A stretch of 64,000 bases of DNA from positions 9,602,001 to 9,666,000 of the forward strand of contig CM024189.1 of the NCBI GenBank assembly GCA_013433145.1. The letters are read 5' to 3'. The stretch comes from Ascaris suum (Eukaryota; Nematoda; Chromadorea; Rhabditida; Ascarididae). How positions within the stretch are numbered: position 1 is the first letter of the stretch; every line of letters starts with the position of its first letter. The notes beneath the pieces are model-generated. The model was not told the DNA's origin and ran no database searches. It worked only from the letters and a program-made list of their open reading frames with translations. The translations under genes were made by a program, and so were the position numbers. This document shows, piece after piece, positions 58,401 through 64,000 of the stretch.

Positions 58401-61400
58401 TTTTAGTTGATTTATTTTAGTTTTATTTGAATTTCGTTTTATTTTTTTTTAGTTTTATTTTATTTTAGTTGTTTTTATTTTAGTTTACTTTTATTTTATT
58501 TTGGTTTTATTTCATTTTAGTTTCATTTTATTACAGTTTTTATTTTATTTTAGTTTTATTTTTATTTTGCTTTATTTCGTTTTAGTTTATTTTATTTCAG
58601 TTTTATTTTATTTTGGTTTATTTATTTTAAGTTTTATTTATTTTTGATTTTATTTATTTTATTTTATTTCATTTTGTTTATTTTATTTTAGTTTTATTTT
58701 ATTTTCAGTTTATTTATTTTAGGTTTATTTTCTTTTAGTTTTATTTTATTTACTTTTATTTATATGTCAGTTTTATTTTATTTTAGTTTTATTTTATTTT
58801 AGTTTTATTTTTTTAGTTTTATTTTATTTTTGTTTTTATTTTATTTTTGTTTTCTTTATTTTAGAGTTTTATTTTTATTTTAGTTTTATTCTATTTTGGG
58901 TTTCATCTTATTCTGGAGTTATTTTATCTCAGTTTTATTTTATTTTGTTTTATTTTATTTTAATTTAATTATATTTTTTTAAATTTAATTTTTAGTTTTA
59001 TTTTATTTTTAGTTTTAATTTTATTTTAGTTTAATTTTATTTTAGTTTTGTTCTATTTTGGTTTTATTTGATTTGGTTTTATTTTGCTTTAGCTTTATTT
59101 TATTTTAGATTTAATTTTAATTTTAGTTTTGTTTTATTGAGTTTTATTGTATTTTTGGTTTTTATTTTAGTTTCAGTTTTATATTATCTTGGTTTTATTT
59201 TGTTTTGGTTAATTTTATCTTGGTTTTATTTTATTTTGGTTTTAATTTATTTTTAAATTTATTTCTTAATTTTGTTTTATTTTATTTTAGTTTAATACGA
59301 TTTTGGTTTCACTTTTATTTTAGGTTTTAGTTTCTTTTCGTTTTATTTTATTTTGTTTTATTTTTATTTTAGTTTAATTCTTTTTGGGTTTTTATTTTAT
59401 TTTGTTTTATTCTATTTTAGTTTTATTTTATTTTAGTTTTATTTTATTTTAGTTTTATTTTATTTTAGTTTTATTTTTATTTTGGTTTTATTTTATTTTG
59501 GTTTTATTTTGTTTGTTTTATTTTATTTTGTTTCATTTTAATTTGGTTTTAGTTTATTTTAGTTTTGATTTTATTTTAGTTTTATTTTCTTTCAGTTTTA
59601 TTTTATTTTACTTATATCTTATTTTAGTTTTATTTTATTTTGGTTTTATTTTATTTTAGTTTTATTTTAATTTCTTTTTATTTTATTTTAGTTTTTATTT
59701 TTATTTTACTTTTACTTTCTTTTAGTTTTATTTATTTTTAGTTTATTTTATTTTAGTTTATTTTTCTTCACCTTTATCTTATTTTCGGTTTTATTTATTT
59801 TGGGTTTTATTTTAGTTTAGTTTTATTTTTTAATTTTTATTTTATTTTGGTTTTGTTTTATTTTAGTTTTTTTTTATTTTGGTTTTATTTTAATTATGTT
59901 TTATTTTATTTGGGTTTTATTTTAACTTAGTTTTATTTTATTTTAGTTTTATTTTATTTTAGTTTTATTTTTAATTTAGTTTTATTTTTATTTTAGTTTT
60001 ATTTTACATTAGTTTTGTTTTGCTTTAGTTTTATTTTAGTTTTGTTTTATTTTAGTTTTATTTTTATTTTAGTTTTATTCATTTTCGTTTTATTTTTTTT
60101 TTAGTTTTATTTTATTTTAGTTTTATTTTCTTTTAGTTTTATTTTATATCAGGTTTATTTTATCTTAGTTTTATTTTATTTTGTTTTCTTTTATTTTAGT
60201 TTTTTTATTTTACTCTTATTTTATTTTAGTTTTATTTTATTTTGTTTTTTTTTATTTTAGTTTTATTTTATTTTGGTTTTATCTTTATTTTTGTTTTATT
60301 TATTTTAGTTTTTTTTTTATTTTTGTTTATTTTATTTTAGTTTTATTTATTTTGGTTTTACTTTATTTTAGGTTTATTTTATTTTAGTTTTATTCTATTT
60401 TAATTTTGTTTTACTTTATTTTATTTTGGTTTTATTTTCTTTTGGTTTTATTTTATTTTAGTTTTATTTTATTTGAGTTTTATTTGAATTTCGTTTTATT
60501 TTTTTAGTTTTATTGATTTTAGTTGTTTTTATTTTAGTTTCTTTTATTTTTATTTTGGTTTTATTTTCATTTTAGTTTCATTTTATTTCAGTTTTATCTT
60601 TATTTTAGTTTTATTTTATTTTTGCTTATTTCGTTTTAGTTTGATTTTATTTCAGTTTTATTTTATTTTGGTTTTATTTTATTTAAGTTTTATTTTATTT
60701 TAGATTTATTTTATTTTATTTTATTTCATTTTGTTTTATTTTATTTTAGTTTTATTTTATTTCAGTTTTATTTATTTTTAGTTTTATTTTCTTTTAGTTT
60801 TTATTTTATTTTACTTTTATTTTATGGTCAGTTTTATTTATTTAGTTTTATTTTATTTTAGTTTTATTTTATTTGATTTACTTATTTGTGTTTTATTTTA
60901 TTTTAGTTTTATTTTTTTTAGTTTTTTTATTTTTGTATTTATTTTGTTTGTTTTCTTTTATTTTAGTTTTATTTTATTTTAAGGGTTTATTCTATTTTGA
61001 TTTCATCTTATTCTGGTTTTATTTTAGCTCAGTTTTATTTTATTTTGTTTTATTTTAATTTAATTTATTCTATTTTTTTTAAATTTAATTTTAGTTTTTG
61101 TTATTAGTTTTATTTTATTTAGTTGAATTTTATTTTAGTTTTGTTCTATTTTGGTTTATTTTGATTTTGGTTTTATTTTGCTTTAGCTTTATTTTATTTT
61201 AGATTTATTTTATTTTAGTTTTGTTTTTATTGTGATTTATTTTATTTTGGTTTTATTTATTTCACTTTTATATTATCTTAGTTTTATTTTGTTTTGGTTC
61301 AATTTTATCTTGTTTTATTTTATTTTGGTTTTAATTTATTTTAAATTTATTTTATTTGTTTTATTTTATTTTAGTTTAATTCGTTTTTGGCTTTCATTTT

Positions 61401-64000
61401 ATTTTAGTTTATAGTTTCTTTTCGATTTATTTTATTTTGTTTATTTTATTTTAGTTTATTAATTTTATTTTATTTTATTTTTTTAAGTTTTATTTTATTT
61501 TAGTTTTATTTTAATTTAGTTTTATTTTATTTTAGTTTATTTTACATTAGTTTTTGTTTTTGCTTTAGTTTTATTTTAGATTTTGTTTTATTTTAGTTTT
61601 TATTTTATTTTAGTATTATTTCATTTTAGTTTTATTTATTTTAGTTGATTTTATTTGGTTTTATTTTTATCTTAGGTTTTATTTTATTTTAGTTTTCTTT
61701 TATGTTTAGTTTTATTTTATTTTACTCTTATTTTTTTTAGTTTTATTTTATTTTTGTTTTATTTTATTTTAGTTTTATTTTATTTTGGTTTTATTTTTAT
61801 TTTTGTTTTTTTTTATCTTAGTTTTTTTTTATTTTTGTTTTATTTTATTTTAGTTATTATTTTATTTTGGTTTTTACTTTATTTTAGGTTTATTTTATTT
61901 TAGTTTTATTCTAATTTTAATTTTGTTTTACTTTATTTTATTTTGGTTTTATTTTCTTTTGGTTTTATTTTATTTTAGTTTTATTTTATTTTAGTTTTAT
62001 TTGAATTTCGTTTTATTTTATTTTCAGTTTTATTTATTTTAGTTGTTTTATTTTAGTTTACTTTTATTTTATTTTGGTGTTATTTCATTTTAGTTTCATT
62101 TTATTTCAGTTTTATTTTATTTTAGTTTTATTTTATTTTCGCCTTTTATTTCGTTTTAGTTCTTATTTTATTTCAGTTTTATTTTATTTTGGTTTTATTT
62201 TATTTAAGTTTTATTTATTTTAGATTTATTTTTATTTTATTTTATTTTCATTTTGTTTTATTTTATTTTAGTTTTATTTTATTTCAGTTTTATTTATTTT
62301 TAGTTTTATTTTCTTTTAGTTTTATTTTATTATAATTTTATTTTTATGTCTGTTTTATTTTATTTAGTTTTTTTTATTTTAGTTTTATTTTTATTTTGGA
62401 TTATCTTAATTTGAGTTTTATTTTTATTTAGTTTTATTTTATTTTAGTTTTATTTTATGTTTTGTTTTAATTTTATTTTTGTTTTCTTTTATTTTAGTTT
62501 TATTTTATTTTAGTTTTATTCTATTTTGGTTTCATCTTATTCTGGTTTTATTTTATCTCTGTTTTATTTTATTTTGTTTTATTTATTTTAATTTAATTCT
62601 ATTTTTTTTAATTTAATTTGAGTTTTATTTATTTTAGTTTTATTTTATTATAGTTTTATTTTATTTTAGTTTTGTTCTATTTTTGGTTTTATTTGATTTT
62701 GGTTATTATTTTGCTTTTAGCTTTATTTTATTTTAGATTTATTTTATTTTAGTTTTGTTTTTTGTTTTTATTTTCTTTGGTTTTATGTTATTTCAGTTTT
62801 ATATTATCTTAGTTTTTATTTGTTTTGGTTCAATTTTATCTTGGTTTTATTTTATTTGGTTTTAATTTTATTTTAAATTTTGTTATTTTTGTTTTATTTT
62901 ATTTTAGTTTAATTCGATTTTGGTTCATTTTATATTAGTATTGTTATTTCTCTGTTTCTTTTCGTTTTATTTTATTTTGTTTTTATTTTTTTTAGTTTAA
63001 TTCTATTTTTGGTTTTATTTTATTTCAGTTTTATTCTATTTTAGTTTTATTTTATTTTAGTTTTATTTTTTTTTTAGTTTTATTTTATTTTAGTTTTATT
63101 TTATTTGTGGTTTTATTTTATTTTTGGTTTTTATTTTGTTTTGTTTTATTTTATTTAGATTTATTTTATTTTTGGTTTTATTTTATTTAGTTTTATTTTA
63201 TTTTTGTTTTATTTTCTTTCAGTTTTATTTTATTTTACTTATATTTTATTTTAGTTTTATTTTATTTGGTTTTATTTATTTTAGTTTTATTTGAATTTAG
63301 TTTTATTTATTTTTAGGTTTTATTTTATTTTACTTTTACTTTCTTTAGTTTTATTTATTTTAGTTTTATTTTATTTTAGTTTTATTTTACTTCACCTTTA
63401 TCTTATTTTGGGTTTTATTTTATTTTGGTTTTATTTAGTTTAGTTTATTTTATTTCGGTTTATTTTATTTTGGTTTTGTTTTATTTTAGTTTTATTTTAT
63501 TTCGGTTTTATTTTAATTTTAGTTTTATTTTATTTTGTTTTGTTTTATTTTAATTTTATTTATTTTAGTTCTATTTTATTTTAGTTTTATTTTATTTTTG
63601 TTTTATCTTATTTTAGTTTTATTTTATTTTGGTTTTTTTATTTTAGTTTTATTTTATTTTTGGTTTTATTTTATTTTTAGTTTTAATCTTATTTCGGTTT
63701 TATTTTATTTTAGCTTCATTTTATTATAGTTTTATTTTATTTTGGTTTTATTTTATTTAAGTTTTATTTATTTAGATTTATTTATCTTAGTTTATTTTGT
63801 TTTGGTTTTATTTTATTTTAGTTTTAGTTTCTTTTGGTTTTATTTTATTTCAGTTTTATTTTATTTTAGTTTTCATTTTATTTTAGTTTTATTTTATTCT
63901 AGTTTTATTTTATTTTGGTTTTTTTATATGTTTGGTTTTATTTTATTTTAGTTTTATTTTATTTTGGTTTTATTTTATTTTAGTTTCATTTTAATTCTGT
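52490..64000. repeat. TTTTA/TTTTAG satellite with ~1.5-kb higher-order repeat
   Basis: The sequence is built from TTTTATTTTATTTTAGTTTT-like units with G, C and A variants, running to the window edge. Variant blocks recur in order. A CTTTATTTCGTTTTAG-type landmark occurs near 54003, 55558, 57012, 58569, 60625 and 62148. A GATTTTGGTTTTATTTTGC-type landmark occurs near 54552, 56097, 57550, 59072, 61170 and 62695. Periods are about 1.45-1.56 kb, with one of about 2.06 kb. The Phe/Leu/Tyr/Val open frames here are repeat artefacts. Confidence 0.95.

Noticed and set aside
53605..63951. Many plus-strand open frames rich in Phe, Leu, Tyr and Val
   Set aside because: They are translations of the TTTTA satellite; no other feature supports coding.
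52490..64000. Possible telomere
   Set aside because: The repeat has no TTAGGC units, the usual nematode telomere, and has a complex higher-order structure.

Overview
The window looks like nuclear DNA of a nematode, most likely a strongylid-type (clade V) species. It is AT-rich. Coding sequence is broken into short exons of about 60-350 nt with TTTCAG-type acceptors and GTAAG/GTGAG donors, and one confident gene has an acceptor AG touching its ATG, as expected for spliced-leader trans-splicing. There is no sign of bacterial or organellar organisation. The gene models below were assembled by hand from reading frames, splice signals and intron phase. Only one gene, U1-C, is recognised with high confidence by family.

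Region by region. 1-8.3 kb is mostly non-coding, with scattered exon-like blocks: plus 1.48-1.65 kb, a two-exon minus block at 4.2-4.55 kb, and minus exons at 5.1-5.3 and 6.6-6.7 kb, the last with an HR1-like motif. At 8.3-9.2 kb there is an unrecognised four-exon minus-strand gene, divergent from a complete three-exon gene for the U1 snRNP protein C (9519-11141, plus). At 11.65-12 kb there is a further plus coding block. 12-21 kb holds isolated exon-like blocks, including two at 14.5-15.2 kb that start almost back to back on opposite strands, and possible mobile-element debris at 18.5 kb.

21.3-42.6 kb is the most interesting part. A phase-consistent series of minus-strand exons starts with a signal peptide at 42.6 kb and encodes repeated cysteine-rich modules. 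Each module carries an early Cys, usually Cys followed by an aromatic or polar residue, and ends in a CC(C)...C signature such as CCCEGQDLCN or CCCKTGAC. This resembles Ly6/ET-module-like nematode secreted domains. Whether it is one very long gene or a tandem set of related genes is not settled. Introns of this locus contain long (TA)n tracts and at least one small plus-strand membrane-protein gene.

42.7-50.6 kb has a head-to-head plus-strand gene start with its own signal peptide, a plus exon near 44.5 kb, and a minus-strand gene ending in a transmembrane exon at 46.0 kb. After a (TA)n tract and a 100-N assembly gap comes a 124-bp satellite with ten direct copies (50.9-52.1 kb) and inverted degenerate copies. 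The last 11.5 kb is a T-rich TTTTA/TTTTAG satellite with a higher-order period near 1.5 kb. All long reading frames inside the repeats are artefacts.
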